This document shows, one piece after another, positions 12,501 through 24,100 of a DNA stretch of 64,000 nt; the first letter of the stretch is position 1, and every line of letters begins with the position of its first letter. The notes under the pieces were generated by a model. The model had not been told where the DNA came from. It worked only from the letters and a program-made list of their open reading frames with translations, and ran no database searches. The position numbers and the translations under genes were made by a program. The DNA is from Ramazzottius varieornatus. Taxonomy: Eukaryota; Tardigrada; Eutardigrada; Parachela; Ramazzottiidae. Location: the NCBI GenBank assembly GCA_001949185.1, contig BDGG01000006.1, positions 1,423,657-1,487,656 on the forward strand. Reading direction: 5' to 3'.

Positions 12501-14208
12501 TATCCACCTCAATATCGAATGTGAGTTTTAGGAACCATTTTTGCCGTCCGTCTGAAAGCGGAAATAATCGTAGAAAAAATCTTTGAATCAGTCTGAGTGT
12601 TTACATGAAACACACCGAATTTAACATCGAGGACCGAAGGGAAATTCTAGGTGTACATCGGTGTTGATTCCATTTTTTCCCCTCAGCGGTCGTCAAAATT
12701 GACGGGGACGATATGGTAGTGAACGTTCGGCTTGGTGATCGAGCTATCCTCAAATGCAAAGCACATGGCGCTCCTGAACCAAGAATCAGCTGGAGTAAAG
12801 GTTAGCTCGTAAAGCTCAAATTTTACCGTTAGGCAATACGCTGACACCAAGATGCTTTTGTAGGAGCGGAAAACCTCAACCAGGAATCGGGCAAGTACCG
12901 ACAAGTGGGCGACGGTTCCCTCATCATCGAAGGTGTTCAGTACGATGACCAGAGTGTCTACGTCTGCTCAGCTGACAACGGCATCCATTCGCCGGCTGTC
13001 AAGAACGTCGTTCTGAGAGTGCACGGTAACTTTTACTCATTTTTTTTATTCGGATCTACCGTGTTTCACTTTGCTTTTTCCCTTCAACAGAGGATATCAA
13101 GGCTCAGATTGTGGCGCAGTCACAAAACTACCAGTCCGGTTCAACAGTAAGACTAGACTGCCGAGCCAGCGGCTATCCACAACCACGAGTCCGCTGGTAC
13201 GTCAACGCCCAAGAAGTCGTCTCGGACGGCGACCGTTCACAAGTCTTCTCCAACGGTACCCTCATCATCAAGAAACTCCGCGCCGCCGACGCTGGCGTCT
13301 ATCAATGTCAAGCCGGCAACGAACACACAACGGCTAGCGATTCTCTCCGCATCTTCGTTACGGGTGAGTTCTTAGTGACCTTACTATTTGATTATCGGAA
13401 TATCGTAGAAAATATTCCAGTGTTTCCGCGTGCCTTTCTCCGCTATAGAAATTACGGCATAATTCGCGGCTTAATTTGGCCGGAAATTGAGTGTGAAGAG
13501 TACACGCACGACGAGATATTACGGGCTAGTAAAAATTACGGGCCAGGCGGAAAAGACGGCAAATTTACAATTTGTATGGAAGTCAGAAACAGAAATCGCA
13601 CAAATGACGTAACGTAGTAAAATTCAACCGTAGAAAATTGTCATGGACAGTGGCCATCAGCTCATCAGCTGTATTACTCTGACGCTTCGATGCTGCTGTC
13701 GACTTTCTCCCGGAGGCCGGAGAAGCCTTAGAATAGTTTAAACTGTTGAAGGTATAGTGAAGATCCGACTGCGATAACATTATCAATATTATGACAAGCT
13801 TTAGCTCCTCGGCCCAATATCCAGCACGCACGTACAGCAGTGCAGCCTTCGATGTGGTTTTTACGTGAAGCAAGAATCAGCTGCCCGTGCCGTCGTAGCG
13901 AAAAGGCCTGGTCCGTAATTTTTACTGGCCCGTAATATCTCGTCGTGCGTGTAGCTTGAGAAAAGTTTTCTGGCTTACTTGAATCATTTTTTATTGTAGG
14001 TGCAAGCATGTCTCAAGATTGTACGGACAACGAATACTACGCCAACTGCAAGCTGGTGGTCGTGGCCGAGCTGTGCAGCAACCAATATTACTCCAAGTTC
14101 TGCTGTAAGTCCTGCACGGAAGCCGGCCAGATGCGCAAAGCTCGAGAAGCAGACTTGCCACGCAAACAACGCAGAAGGCGGGAGAGCCTTGCGCTCTCGA
14201 TGCTGTAA
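3536..14208 (+). CDS. Papilin, secreted extracellular-matrix proteoglycan-like protein
   Basis: Twenty-eight exons join in frame to 1958 aa: 3536-3628, 3707-3864, 3993-4150, 4414-4544, 4813-4939, 5006-5262, 5323-5585, 5800-6007, 6083-6262, 6369-6431, 6501-6608, 6705-6896, 7224-7790, 8061-8616, 8682-8803, 8979-9207, 9277-9400, 9607-10073, 10496-10765, 10976-11140, 11211-11396, 11719-11865, 11954-12025, 12245-12520, 12687-12800, 12864-13025, 13091-13363, 14000-14208. Order seen: signal peptide, TSP1, ADAMTS-type Cys-rich/spacer ([11 protein letters not shown]), six more TSP1 repeats, four lagrin-type repeats (e.g. [10 protein letters not shown]) around an Asn-glycosylation-rich linker, seven Kunitz domains, an antistasin-like domain, a WAP domain ([14 protein letters not shown]), three Ig domains and a C-terminal PLAC domain. 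This is the papilin/lacunin/MIG-6 architecture; the family acts in basement membrane and modulates ADAMTS enzymes. There is no metalloprotease domain, so it is not an ADAMTS. Kunitz 3 lacks one cysteine pair. AATAAA lies near 14320. Confidence 0.95.
4572..4740. repeat. TA-bounded inverted-repeat element in papilin intron 4
   Basis: The left end TACACGCACCAAGAGAAAGT and the right end, read on the other strand, TGCACGTACGAAGAGAAAGT are inverted copies. The inside carries CAACCGTAGAAAATTGTC, a word shared with the elements at 13501 and, in similar form, 28658 and 33175. It looks like a Tc1/mariner-type MITE; it encodes no protein. Confidence 0.65.
7596..7790 (+). repeat. Coding repeat of N-glycosylation sequons in papilin
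   Basis: The end of papilin exon 13 is built of imperfect 15-18 nt units of the type GGNAAYGAYACV, encoding repeated NDT/NGT/NST sequons (about a dozen Asn-X-Thr sites). A second, weaker run opens exon 14 after 8061. The protein chain between the first and second lagrin repeats is thus a heavily N-glycosylated, acidic, cysteine-free spacer. Confidence 0.8.
7878..8001. repeat. GTGCGCCACTT palindrome family, copy in papilin intron 13
   Basis: The core AAGTGGCGCAC (7915) faces GTCGCCACTT, with diverged outer arms ending in GTCCAGTTCGTTTGGCC, which matches the family end word read outward. It is non-coding. Confidence 0.6.
9475..9560. repeat. GTGCGCCACTT palindrome family, degenerate copy in papilin intron 17
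   Basis: AAGATCGTTTTCCCAAGCGG is followed by GTGTGCGCCACATAAG, a diverged copy of the family core with its typical flanking AGATCGTTTTCC. Confidence 0.5.
10829..10919. repeat. GTGCGCCACTT palindrome family, copy in papilin intron 19
   Basis: Left arm CAGATGGTTTTCTTCCCAAGTGGCG and right arm CGCGCCACTTGAAATAACAATCTGG are near-complementary around a short loop. Confidence 0.6.
12059..12175. repeat. GTGCGCCACTT palindrome family, well-preserved copy in papilin intron 23
   Basis: The element runs from AGCTCGGCAAGAAAGCTTGA through CTAGTGGCGCACATTT and GTGTGCGCTACTTGAAAAGA to TTTGTTTGCCAAGCT. Almost the full length is self-complementary, so an RNA copy would fold into one long hairpin. Confidence 0.75.
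13501..13953. repeat. TA-bounded inverted-repeat element (453 bp) in papilin intron 27
   Basis: The left end TACACGCACGACGAGATATT is matched by the right end ATATCTCGTCGTGCGTGTA in inverted orientation. The arms extend inward more than 50 bp (TACGGGCTAGTAAAAATTACGG against the complement near 13910-13935). TA at both outer edges fits Tc1/mariner-type insertion. Open frames inside are by-products of the repeat. Confidence 0.8.
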
Positions 14209-15796
14209 CTCTTTGAACTGATGGATTTGTAATAAGTATGTAACTGGTCGTTAGCGAGCATCTTTAGCAGTCGGCTTACTTTGCATTTACTGATCACTTT
14301 GGGGTTAGACCTCGCATGGTAATAAATGAAGCTGCGTGGACGATAATAGGAGGGCGACGTTAAACTCACTCAGTTGGAAGCGATCATGTTGTTTATCTTG
14401 ATATTTTAGGACATTTTAAATTACTAAATGATTCAAACCACGTGTTTTTGCTGTATTATGAATGATGCCAAGCCATAAAGGTTGCGCAGAAAATCACCGC
14501 TGATCATCACACCGCAAACTGGGCGTTGGACCAGAAGCGAACTTTAACATGGAGATGGAAACCACAGTGGGAAAAGTACGCTGGATTTTTTTTGAGGATG
14601 AGTTCGAACGTTGGCGGAAATAGTGCTCGAATCCGGTGTTTGGTCGATCACGTCAATCCATCGGATGTTCGGTCAGTCGGTCAATCGTATCATCACCATC
14701 TTCCGGCGCACGACTAGGCACAACTCAGGCGCGCCGCCCGACACTCCCCTTCTGTCATCTCAATCACACTCAAATCAACGCAAGAAAAAGCAAAAGAGGA
14801 AATGTACCATACTGAGTTGCTTTTGATGAAAATGTAATGAGTTATGATATGGTTTTTTCAGCTGGAAATGGCATATTGCTGTTCGCGCTGTGTCTTGCTT
14901 CCACTCAAAATATTATGAGTCTGAGACAACACTGCGCTGATGAGCTTTGACACCAACTGAGCCCTCTAATGGCTTATTGACCACTATACGGCTGTTTCGT
15001 GGCAGAAACTGCACCCTTGGTAATAGCCAGTTTTTTCCGCGAACCCAGGAAGATTTCCTGCTGGTAGGGCGGTCGTGGCACTGTTTCTTACTACTGTACA
15101 TTAGCGCCGCGTACATTTCATCGCATGACGTGCATTTGCGCTATGCTCGCTCACTTACTTTATTCTTTGTCTAGGCGAAAGTAAAATTGGGGACCAACAA
15201 ACTACACATCTTTGAAGTTTACGAATGTGACACAAAAACGGGCTGATTGATGAGCATCATGCAAAGTTGAGGAAGCTCCCGACTCCTCATGACACCTTCA
15301 GGCCATGAAAGACTTGTTTCTTTGTTGTGGTGCTTTGCTGTAAAACAAAGGAATAAACACTTCCTGTGCGCAGCATGCTAAGGTACCAACTACGCCGAAA
15401 GCCCCAGCCTTGAGGACAAGATTGGCGGAGACGAACAGATAATCATAGTGGTATGAACAGCAACACGCTGCACTAGGAAATTATATTGAAACGGCGAAAC
15501 CTCACCTGTTAACGATTGAAGTGTCGAAACATCAGCGTTACACGACTCGTGTGACATGAGCGGAAGAACTCACCTATCCTACTCCCATGCCCGTCGTCCT
15601 CATTTTCTTCCTCCAGTGGACGACACATCCTGTAATATTACGAAATTCGCGGATGTGACGATGTGGGAAAGTCGGAGCTTTTAAGTACGGGCTCGTCAAG
15701 CTTGCGGAAGCGCTTATCGTCAGTCGATTGCTGTGAGTCGATTGCTGTGAGTGGCTGGCTGTCTATCGATGGCTCGGGAAGAGTGTAAAAGCGAGA

Positions 15797-15976
15797 GAAG
15801 GAAGAGAAAAGGAAGAGTGTAACGGAACAGATGCCGATCTCTCTACTTACACCCATCTTGCCAATTGCGCAGACTCCTCCGGTACGGAAGGAAGAGAAAA
15901 GGAAGAGTGTAACGGAGCAGATGCCGATCTCTCCACTTACACCCATCTTGCCAATAGCGCAGACTCCTCCGGTACG
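15797..15976. repeat. Tandem duplication, two 90-bp units
   Basis: Two adjacent copies of a 90-bp unit beginning GAAGGAAGAGAAAAGGAAGA (15797 and 15887) differ at only a few bases. Because 90 is a multiple of three, a minus-strand frame stays open through both units. Just upstream, 15720-15750 repeats a 14-bp word GTCGATTGCTGTGA twice. Confidence 0.85.
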
Positions 15977-17170
15977 CGTTTGAGCGTACGAGTATGTACC
16001 GAAAAAGCCGTCGGATGATGATAAGCTGTTTGCGGTCGGCAATTACGCACTGGGTTTCCGCCTATCTCCGCGTTGATTCCACGCACTTCAGCATCAGTAG
16101 CCGTGTTTAACATGAAAACATTTGTCGTGGACAACTCAAAGCTAATCTGATGCCCTTGATTCCTTCCTGCATCTCCCCCCCATTGAACTCCATTTGGATA
16201 TACAGTGCTTGAACAACTCGTTTTGCAAACCTGCATACTCGCGAAAAACCGATTGCTCAATTCAAAATTGTACCGACATCGTTTCATCTCGGTGGCATAT
16301 TACAATTGGTAAGGAAGTTTGCTATTTAAGGTGAGCTCGATTCCTGTTTCTCGCTCAAAAGTGTATTTTTGCCTGAAGGTACGATGTGTAAACCGAGGTA
16401 TTTCAACTAATACTGGCAGAAGTGTCCTAGCGGCATCTTTAAACTCGCTCATTACAATCTTGATTATAACTTTTATTATTTTGACATCAGAATGTGTAAA
16501 CTAGGTGGGTCAAAAGACCAGGAAGTACTTTCAGATTTAACCGCGTATCAGGCGTCCTTGATGAGACCAGCTGTTTTTATCGTGCGCCACTTCCACCAGT
16601 TTATGCACTTCAGATGATTGGCCCGTTACGATTGTATGCCTTTGCCGCTTGACGTTTACATCAAGTGGCGTTGTTGTCTTGATTGGTGGTCAACAATTAC
16701 AGTTGAAATGCGCTTCGTTACCACTTCTTTCCCAACTCAACTCACAGACACGCTTCTTCACTTAGCACCGGCGCCGGCGTTTTAAGCCTGTAACTTTCGA
16801 CCGTGCCCTGGTGCCGAGTATGTACTGCAAAATTGACTGTCCGGTGGGGTTACGAAATGTCCATGTGACGGAGGATTTTTCCCTCAGTTGGGAAGATTCT
16901 GAAATTTCATCCCACCAGCTAACCAGTGTGAGATCTTCTTCACGACAAAGCTACCATTTCCTGGTGGCAAGCCAAGATCTTTAGCGAGTGGCACGTAATG
17001 TATCGACTTTCTTTTGATGTGTCCGGAAATACATTCATGACAATTCACAATTAGGAAGACGGCATATCACTTCTGTGAGGAAAGAGTGTTTTTATTATGC
17101 CATGAATTATGAGCCAGGCCGTCACTTTGCCTCTGCTGTCAGTCTTTGAAGGTCGGGACTGCAACGAATA

Positions 17171-17316
17171 AGGGAGCATTCATTCATGACGTCAGGTTTG
17201 ATATTAGGAGGCCTGGCCATCCCCCTTCCCATGTCAGGCAATTAAAGCAATCAACTGGCTTTTATAACATTACTCATCCTTCCCTGGGTACCTGACGTCA
17301 GTAATGAATGCTCCCT
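17171..17316. repeat. Short inverted-repeat element (146 bp)
   Basis: Left end AGGGAGCATTCATTCATGAC and right end (other strand) AGGGAGCATTCATTACTGAC, both continuing into GTCAGGT, form terminal inverted repeats of about 27 bp around a short centre. Confidence 0.75.
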
Positions 17317-19968
17317 AAAGAGAACAAGAACTCGGACCGACGATGGCCGGCCTTGACGTGAGGGAAACTGCCAGACTGTTGCTACACTGTTGCTATCCAT
17401 TTGTGCTCCTTCAAACATTACGCCGACGAAAGTGGCGACATTTAGACAGGAAAGACTAATGGACAGACCATATTTGACATGAAGTAATATCAGCTGACGG
17501 ACCCACTCAATCATGGCCGCTTCTTCATCTATTGCCGATTTTTTCCGTTCGGCTCGGATTAACTGAAGCACAGTGTAAGTCTTTCAAGGCTGGAGCATAC
17601 CCACGCAAAGTTACTTTAGTCGTGGATGATAACGGGGCCAATTTTCCTTTCGCGTGTTTCAACAACATTAGCCACGCAACTTATCCACTGTCAGTGTACA
17701 TATAACGCTTGCTAATGGTCATCCCTTGCTAAGACTCATCCTCCTGATTGTCCATTTCGCAAACAACGGCACGCCACAAACGGAATGTCATTTAACTTAT
17801 GTTCAAGGAATCATAGTAGGCATTAGTCTGGAGGCTATACCGCTGTTCTTCGAAGGCAAATCGCTTTTTCATGTGGTGCACGCTTCCTGCCAATAACAAC
17901 AAAAGGTGCGCCACGTGGAGATCAATTATGGCGGTTTCTTCAGATGGCGCATTTTTCCGTGATTGTTGGCTGGCGGTGTGCGCCACTTGGAGGAACTGTT
18001 GCTGTCACATCTCCCAGAAGAGCTCATGTACCTCGAAACTGGTCTGGTTTGGCGAACTAATTACATTTATCCCTTTGGGCAAAGCTCAGGCCGGTTTTGC
18101 AATAGGCTATTTTCGTAAAACTGGAAAATCAAGACATCGTTAAACGGTCGTTTGTGGTAAGAGCTGCCAAAGTGGGTTCGCATCGGTTTCTACTCCTGGT
18201 TAAAGTATAGGTTATTGCGTTACAGGAACAATAAGAAACACAGTGCCGCCAGTTGTTGTTTTTGGTGGTGTTGAGTAACGGACTGGAAACTTTGTGGTAT
18301 GAAGGTCGCCAGCTGATTTCCTACGCCTAATGTTCCCGATACATTGGTTGTGAATTAGTGACACTCGGTTGGTTTCAGCAGAGAATAGATGAAGTTGCGT
18401 GACCGTCACGATAGTGGCGACGTTAATGGTCATCCCTCGGGACCCGGACGATGTGTTGAAAAGACTCGGAGGATGTATGTGATGTGTATCTATGAGTGTA
18501 ATTCAAAATGGACCAAAGTAGCGTGCAGGCTGGTCTATCCCGTCAGATCAATATTTAACTATCCGCCAGGAAGCAGGCTCGTAAGTCCGTAACGATGCAT
18601 CAACGAACGTTGAATTATCAAATCAAGCGTTAAGATCCCTCAACGATCGGTCTCCTATCTGTTCTCCAGCTCACACGAAGTTTACGGTGCGATAAACTCC
18701 GCTAAATATTTTTACCATCTTCGGACACTTTTCTGTCTCGCTCCAGATCGGTGGATGAGCATATTGCGACCTCAGTATCAATCGACGAAAAATTATTATA
18801 GCGCCCTCTGAGTTTTCCTGGGTTGAAACTTTTTCATTGACTGGTTCCAGTGTGGCTCGGAGAAACAAGGTCAGAGATCTGGAAGTTAAAAATTTTAATG
18901 TTTTTCCACAAAACACACTTTTCGAGATAAGTCCGGCCTCGCTGCAACATCGACACTGCGGGATCGTCAGAAGATAGCAGGACAAGACCATTCGAAATTT
19001 ATATCGAAGACCTAACACAAGCTTGCGATGGGAATTTTAGCCGCCGCTGCAGAGGACGCCCTTGTCAATCTCAATCGAGATTAAGTTTTTGTGTTGGATG
19101 ATTCGTGTTGGATGATCGCTTCCGCTTCCCAAACATCCGAAGCTTAGCTTCACTCTACGGGTGGCCACTTGTGATCCCCACCGATCTGAATGTTTCGTGA
19201 AGCCATTGTCTACATCGGATACGGTTTGCCTTTGGGATCTCTCGAAATAGCCGGGATTATCTGGATCTGCGACTGACAGTGTTCTTAATTTTCGTGGCTG
19301 ACGTCAGGGAACGCATCTTGAGTGAGCTCCATGCTGAGTAAGACCAAGGAAGTGTCCTTGAATTATGTACGCTTAATCTAACATATGATCTCACGCAGGG
19401 AAAGCCCAAGAACTCTGTCGTATGGATTGTGGTTATAGCTTTGCTTCCTGCGAACCTTCATGCATTAGTAATGATAAGCCAAGCTGGCTTCTGGCAGCTC
19501 ATCAACTGGGTTCACCGGTAATGGCCAATGAACCTTCTCTCGATGGCTTCTGGGTGGGGTTAAGTGAGACTTGTTCCACGCACACGCGTAATAGCTTTTG
19601 GATCAGGCATACTGTAAATAATCGCTGCATCCGCGCAGTCGTACTCGTACGCAACGATGCACCCCCGCAGGGGGTTGCGCATTCCGTGAAACTGAACTGG
19701 GGCTGTACTTCACTTTTACGATGACGTGCTGCGCGGACGTAGCGAATATTTACCGTACCTCGTGAAAATGTTCTCTGGATTTACGGCCTTGTGATATAAT
19801 TGGAAATTTACACGTATATCTCTGGTTTGCCTTCACAGGTATGCTACCGGGGTTCAGAACACACCGAAGTGATTGACAGAGGGATGTGTCCGCTTCTCAC
19901 GAAGCTGTGTACTGATGGATACACTGTAATATTCTGCGGTATTTCATCTACGAAGAATTTGTGGCATT

Positions 19969-21724
19969 ATGGATACGACTCCGTTACCGTGGTGGGACAG
20001 TGAACCCGATCTTCAGCCAGGAAGTGCGCCAGTTGATCCGTGGCTGGACGATGTTCCAACGAAGAGGATACCGGGCTGGCCGACGAGCACGTTTTATTCT
20101 GTGCTGGAGACAACGGACAACATGATTACCACGACGGAGGGCTTCTTGATGAAGAATGGATCGAGGGGTGGCGTGGGTGGGAATGTCACGTCAAGTGTTG
20201 CAAGAGGGAGCTTGTCAAATGAAGTCCTCCAACAAATTGCTATCATGTCTTTCTTCATGACTGTCGCCTTGCTGGGCAATACCGTCGTCCTGGCATATCT
20301 CTGCAAAACTCATGGAGGCAAGCGACCTGTCACCATTTTCGTCATGTCGCTGGCCATAAGTAAGACCATACCTAAAACTCAGCTCAAGAAAAAGCAGTCT
20401 TTGCAATTCCGCCGAACCAATGCTGAAGTTATAATAATGTTAGAATTGAGATTCTGAATGCTTTTTTGCCAAAGTGAACAGCTATAAAGTCATTCCTTTG
20501 CGCAGTATTTTATGGTTTTTCCTGGCAGAAAGAACGGTTCTAAAAGCAGGTTTTCATCTGTTTTCTTTTCGCAGCGGATATTTGTATAGCACTGTTTTCC
20601 ATGTCAACCGAGATCCTCTGGGAAGCCTTCGGTGAATGGATCTTCGGGAATTTTACCTGCAAGCTGTCGACCTACGTCCAGTGCCTGCTGTTTGCTAGTA
20701 CAGCTTTCATATTAATGAGTATGAGTTTCGACCGGTACGAAGCCATCTGCAAGCCCATGGCCTTCACGCGAACTCTGTCTCGCAGCCGCAGGATGGTGCT
20801 GCTGTCGTGGATGCTGGCGGCCATCGTCGCTATCCCCCAAATATTCATCTTCCTACAGGTACAGACCATTTGAGCTAGTTCCACACGGTACAATATCCCA
20901 GCAGCGAGCGATTCGTGTTTGTCGTTTGACACCTGCATGCATATAGCAACGCAGTTAATCGTAGAAAATTGGTCTGGAATGGCCATGGTCCCGTTTTATA
21001 TTCACCTTTGAACCTGCTATACGAAGACAAACCCTGTTGATAAGCATCTGGAAAGTGTTGAAACGTCTTTCTGCAGGTGACAGTAGGGGAACACGAAGAT
21101 GGTACTCCGAAGTACGCTTGCAAGTCCAAAGGTTACACCGCCGAATGGCAGCGGAAGCTCTACGTCACATGGCTAGCCAGCTACGTCTTCGTCATCCCCC
21201 TCTGCTTCGTAGCTTACTGTTACATCCGCATCGCCATGGTCATTTGGCGCACCACGAACCAGCCCAGTCTCGGTCGGTCCAAGAACATCCGGCGTCCCAA
21301 CGGTGCCATCACAGTCGACGGGTCCGTCGAAAAAGCCAAGACTCGCACCGTCCAAATTACCATCTGTATCCTGTCCTGCTACATCTTTTGTTGGACACCG
21401 TACTTCTCCGTCACTCTGCTCAACGTGTGGACCAACTACCGCTACAAGGACTATATCCCACCGGCTGTCCGCATGATGGCCCAGTGTCTGGCCTGGTTCT
21501 CTAGCTGTGTCAACCCCTTCATCTACGCCATCTTCAATATGCCCGTCAAAGCCATGTTCAACCGCTGTCGGGCAGGCAGTGCTCAACAAAAACCCTTGCC
21601 GAATCATTCGACACAAAATGGAACCTTGAGTAACCGAAGCTCGGTCTTGGGAGCTGCGCCGCATGAGACCAAGCCGTTGAGGAACATGAGAGCAGCCTTG
21701 GCGACGAACCACAAGACCTCATAA
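19969..21724 (+). CDS. Rhodopsin-like neuropeptide receptor, vasopressin/CCAP/NPS-receptor group
   Basis: Three exons (19969-20359, 20575-20858, 21077-21724) join in frame to 440 aa. Seven helices can be traced: TM1 with ALLGNTVVLAYL, TM2 with MSLAITDICIAL across the first intron, TM3 ending in the DRY motif (SFDRYEAICKPM), TM4 LLSWMLAAIVAIPQIFIF, TM5 VFVIPLCFVAYCYI, TM6 with ILSCYIFCWTPYF and TM7 with NPFIYAIFN. The IPQIFIF and KTRTVQ..CWTPYF patterns resemble vasopressin/oxytocin, CCAP and neuropeptide S receptors; which ligand applies cannot be decided from sequence alone. Such receptors signal through G proteins at the plasma membrane. The N-terminal tail is long (about 88 residues) and carries NGS and NVT glycosylation sites. 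AATAAA occurs near 21980. Confidence 0.88.
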
Positions 21725-22283
21725 AATTTGACCGTACCGGATGAATGAATTTCTCGGATGATCAACCTGTCCTGAAATCTTACTGTACATGGAGCACGCT
21801 TACGACATTGTGTGTAGCAAGCGTTCTGATCCGTAAGTGCCACTGTGAAAGAATTTGATTTTAATCGAGTTTCGAATGTCTAGAACGACATGTTGAATAA
21901 CGGATAAAAATTCGTTGAGACTATAAAACGTTTGAAAAACGCGTAAAAGATGAAATGGGAGGTAGCAAGATGTGCAGCAAAAATAAAGAAGAGTTCAACA
22001 TCTCATATTTGGTTCCATGCAGTCCAGTTTGCTTTCCACGCAACAAACTAGAAAATATTACTATGGTCTTCCGGATCGCCAAGTCAGCTTTTCCACAGCG
22101 AAAAAAGAAGGGCCAAACATCAACAAGGAAAAGCCATCTTGCAACAAAAAAAGTGTGCCGGGTAGTCTTTTCATCTTTCAACCTCTATCGACCGGTTCCA
22201 GTACTTGCCACAATCCTGATACGCATGGCAGGTCCGCCCACTGCAGCGCCCTCTGGTGCCGAAGAATCGTCAGCCACCATCGA
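21725..22283. other. Convergent intergenic spacer between receptor and BMP genes
   Basis: This 559-bp stretch holds the 3' ends of two convergent genes. Apart from an AATAAA near 21980 no feature is visible. Confidence 0.5.
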
Positions 22284-24100
22284 CTACCTGCATCCACATC
22301 CTTCGACAATCATGTCTTCGTAATTCTTGACGCTCAAAGTACCGCCTTCATCGTTGTACATCAGAGTCATGGGTCTCATGTCGGTGGGGATGCAGCACGG
22401 CTTGGGAACAATCTGGAAGTTGGCGTTGTGGACCAGGCTCTGGATGGTGGCGTGGTTGGAAGCGTTGATATGGTCGGCAAATGGGAAGGTACATTCACCC
22501 GCGCAGAAGAAGGCTTCGTACTGGTAGGGCTGGATTATCCAGTCGTCCCAACCAACTTCCTCGAAGATGACCGTCATCGGGTGGCGCTTGCAGGTATTCT
22601 TGCGGCGGGGAGCACGGAACGGCGCCTTCCTGGTCTTGTCACCTCGAGCCTTGATAGCCCTGACGTCGTCCGAATACACCAGAACGTGAGGCTGCTTGTC
22701 CTTTGGGCTATGCCATCGTTTGACGGGCTGCAGCGCGTCAGATGGGCTGACTGAGTTTTGGTCTGGATAGGTGTTCTTCATCATGACGGGTCTTCGAGAT
22801 TCGCCTTCGGTCTGGTTCTCCCCGATCGACCGACGCATTCTTCTTGTCCGTAGAGGATTGACCATCTCGATGGCTTCTTCGGAAAAGATTTCGTGGTGGA
22901 GAGGTCGGCCATCCGGCGTCAGGATTTCGATGTCCAGTCCGCGGTTATCCGAAGGAGAAAGCTGCCATCTTTGGACAGCGGGAAGGATATCCAGGACGAT
23001 GGTTTTCGAGCGGTTGGTGACGTCGACGAGGCGACTGTCCAACGGTCGAGTGATGACTTCGCCGTCGATCACTTCGAGGATCTCGTGGACGCGGAGAAGT
23101 AGGCGCCTGTTGTGACGTAGGGCATTGGATGCATCGGAAGAAGAAGTGGACTGTGTGACGTCAGTGTCCAGTGGCAGGCTATTTGACCAGGTCGAATCGA
23201 CAAACAGGCGCAGTTCGGCCACTTTGATCTCGTCGTCAAGCGGGATATTTGACATGTTGAACCACAAAAACTCTTTGTGACCCTCCATCTCGTCTAGCCT
23301 CAACTGCTCTTCCTCCACATCTGCAGAAACAATAAATGTAATTATTACCCATGCTAATTAATGTCCCGGCTGTGTGCCATGCGCCACACCAAACACCCAC
23401 AAGCCATCAAACGCTCATCTCAAAGCGTGCCGACTCAATTGGCCACTGTGCTAATTTCCAACGGCAAAACAAAATCAAACAATGCCAGTTTTCTACCATA
23501 TTATTTCACAGTCACGCTTTTTGTACGATTTTCTGGGTCAATAAATTCTCGTTTTCGGGTAGCAGAGCCCACAACAAGTTTCCAAACCGCCAACTTTCTA
23601 CGATTAATATTAACTACATGCGGAAGTTATTTACCTTGGACGTGCGGGTAGTGTCGTACAGTATTCCACACATGTTCGGCCACTTTTTTCTTCTTCTTGG
23701 CTTTGGTTACGACATTGACGCTTTCCCCATTGGTGTTCTGTGGTAAATGCCGACGCATTTGCTGTTGATAGAGCTCCAGCATGACGGCAGGTATGTGTTG
23801 TTTCTCGTAAGTGAGCTTGGGTCTGCTCTTCATCCCTAATAGGTTTAGGAACGTCGCTTCAACCTTCTTAATCTTCTCCCGATCGAGTCTGGGTGGTGGA
23901 GGTATGGTCTCGTGACTATCACTGGGGAAATACTGGCCGCTTGTGCGAGGAGGAACTGCTGCGTGTGAAAGACCGGACTGCGCTGTAGCTGCTGATGGAT
24001 CAGGCAGGACACTGCGTATCCGCCAACATACCGTCAAGATGGATAATATCCACGATAACCAGGACTTTCTTAGCCGCGAACGGAAGTAGAATAAATCCAT
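22284..24100 (-). CDS. BMP2/4/Dpp-type TGF-beta family ligand precursor
   Basis: Two exons (24100-23635 and 23320-22284) join in frame to 500 aa. Residues about 9-30 (LRKSWLSWILSILTVCW) form a signal sequence. The prodomain contains the TGF-beta propeptide pattern WQLSPSDNRGLDIEI and ends with HVLVYSDD. The mature domain shows all seven BMP cysteines: NTCKRHP, FFCAGEC, KPCCIPT and EGCGCR, with the GWDDWII motif. The VEGCGCR end and ADHINASNHA favour the BMP2/4/Dpp branch. It is a secreted dimeric morphogen that would signal through BMP receptors and Smads. Furin-type sites are RMRR at 316-319 and a minimal RAPR at 391-394, only four residues before the first mature cysteine at 399. An RGD triplet lies at 381-383. 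Confidence 0.92.

Larger units (their letters stand above)
14209..19968. other. Gene-poor intergenic region
   Basis: No coding exon is supported over 5.8 kb between papilin and the receptor gene. The region holds a 90-bp tandem duplication (15797-15976), a 146-bp inverted-repeat element (17171-17316) and degenerate GTGCGCCACTT palindromes near 16575-16680 and 17870-17995. Open frames such as 17251-17571 (-) and 19422-19724 (+) show no domain or splice structure. Confidence 0.5.

Noticed and set aside
13400..13617. Readthrough of papilin exon 27 into an extended open frame
   Set aside because: The extension enters an inverted-repeat element; the donor at 13364 joins perfectly to the PLAC exon at 14000.
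19422..19724. 100-codon plus-strand frame before the receptor gene
   Set aside because: It does not join the receptor start at 19969 in frame through good splice sites and shows no domain.
22017..22754. 245-codon plus-strand frame overlapping the BMP gene
   Set aside because: It is antisense to the BMP mature domain, which has all seven diagnostic cysteines.
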